Source: an uncultured Collinsella sp.
GTDB taxonomy: Bacteria > Actinomycetota > Coriobacteriia > Coriobacteriales > Coriobacteriaceae
Direction: 5' to 3'
Length of the DNA stretch: 12,656 nt
Assembly (NCBI GenBank): GCA_900546455.1
Contig: URCS01000053.1
Span: 1-12,656 of the forward strand
The position numbers and the translations under genes are program-made. The notes beneath the pieces were generated by a model. It had not been told where the DNA came from, did not search any database, and saw only the letters and a list, made by a program, of their open reading frames with translations. Shown piece after piece: positions 12,648-12,656 of this stretch (positions within the stretch are counted from its first letter, which is position 1; each line of letters starts with the position of its first letter).

Positions 12648-12656
12648 AAGCGTACT

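Noticed and set aside
12569..12656. Minus-strand open frames running off the right edge, one ending in a TAG at 12569-12571
   Set aside because: Two competing frames are open over fewer than 30 codons and neither shows clear codon bias or a recognisable motif, so a partial gene cannot be supported.

Overview
The window looks like a high-GC, gut-type actinobacterium of the class Coriobacteriia, most likely Collinsella or a close relative. That placement is an inference from codon use with strong G/C at third positions, the gene content, and GGGGACGTTC-type intergenic repeats of a kind I associate with these genomes. No rRNA or other marker gene is present to prove it.

Left part (1-2243). The 3' end of an unrecognised gene and its terminator are followed by an island with lower GC and weaker codon bias. 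The island holds one 402-residue protein with a DUF559-like PD-(D/E)XK nuclease core. It is bracketed by four copies of a roughly 30-bp degenerate repeat, arranged as one (+,-) pair on each side of the gene. A 10-C homopolymer and a perfect dyad lie just upstream of the gene. This is the least ordinary part of the window.

Metal efflux (2244-5163). A consensus promoter embedded in a 24-bp perfect inverted repeat drives an ArsR/SmtB-type Zn sensor and a stand-alone 72-residue HMA metallochaperone. A further near-identical operator precedes a Zn/Cd/Pb P1B-type ATPase that has a lysine-rich tail in place of its own HMA domain. The natural reading is that metal releases the repressor, the chaperone collects the ion, and the ATPase exports it. 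The locus ends in a large nested palindrome that also separates it from the convergent genes.

Middle (5242-8463, all minus strand). A short DtxR/MntR-family metalloregulator has repeated GTTAGCC half-sites upstream. A second intergenic repeat follows, then a tightly linked pair: a Uup-like ABC-F ATPase and a Cof-type HAD phosphatase.

Right part (8535-12484, minus strand). This is a complete high-affinity phosphate import operon, pstS-pstC-pstA-pstB. PstS carries a twin-arginine signal joined to a lipobox. PstC and PstA form the channel and PstB supplies ATP hydrolysis. The last two junctions overlap, suggesting translational coupling, and a strong terminator closes the operon without phoU. 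The pstS leader has paired GGGCA/TGCCC dyads and phased TTAC/TTACA motifs that could be a phosphate-control region. The window closes with a 91-bp palindromic repeat element and a possible ribosome-binding site for a gene beyond the right edge.
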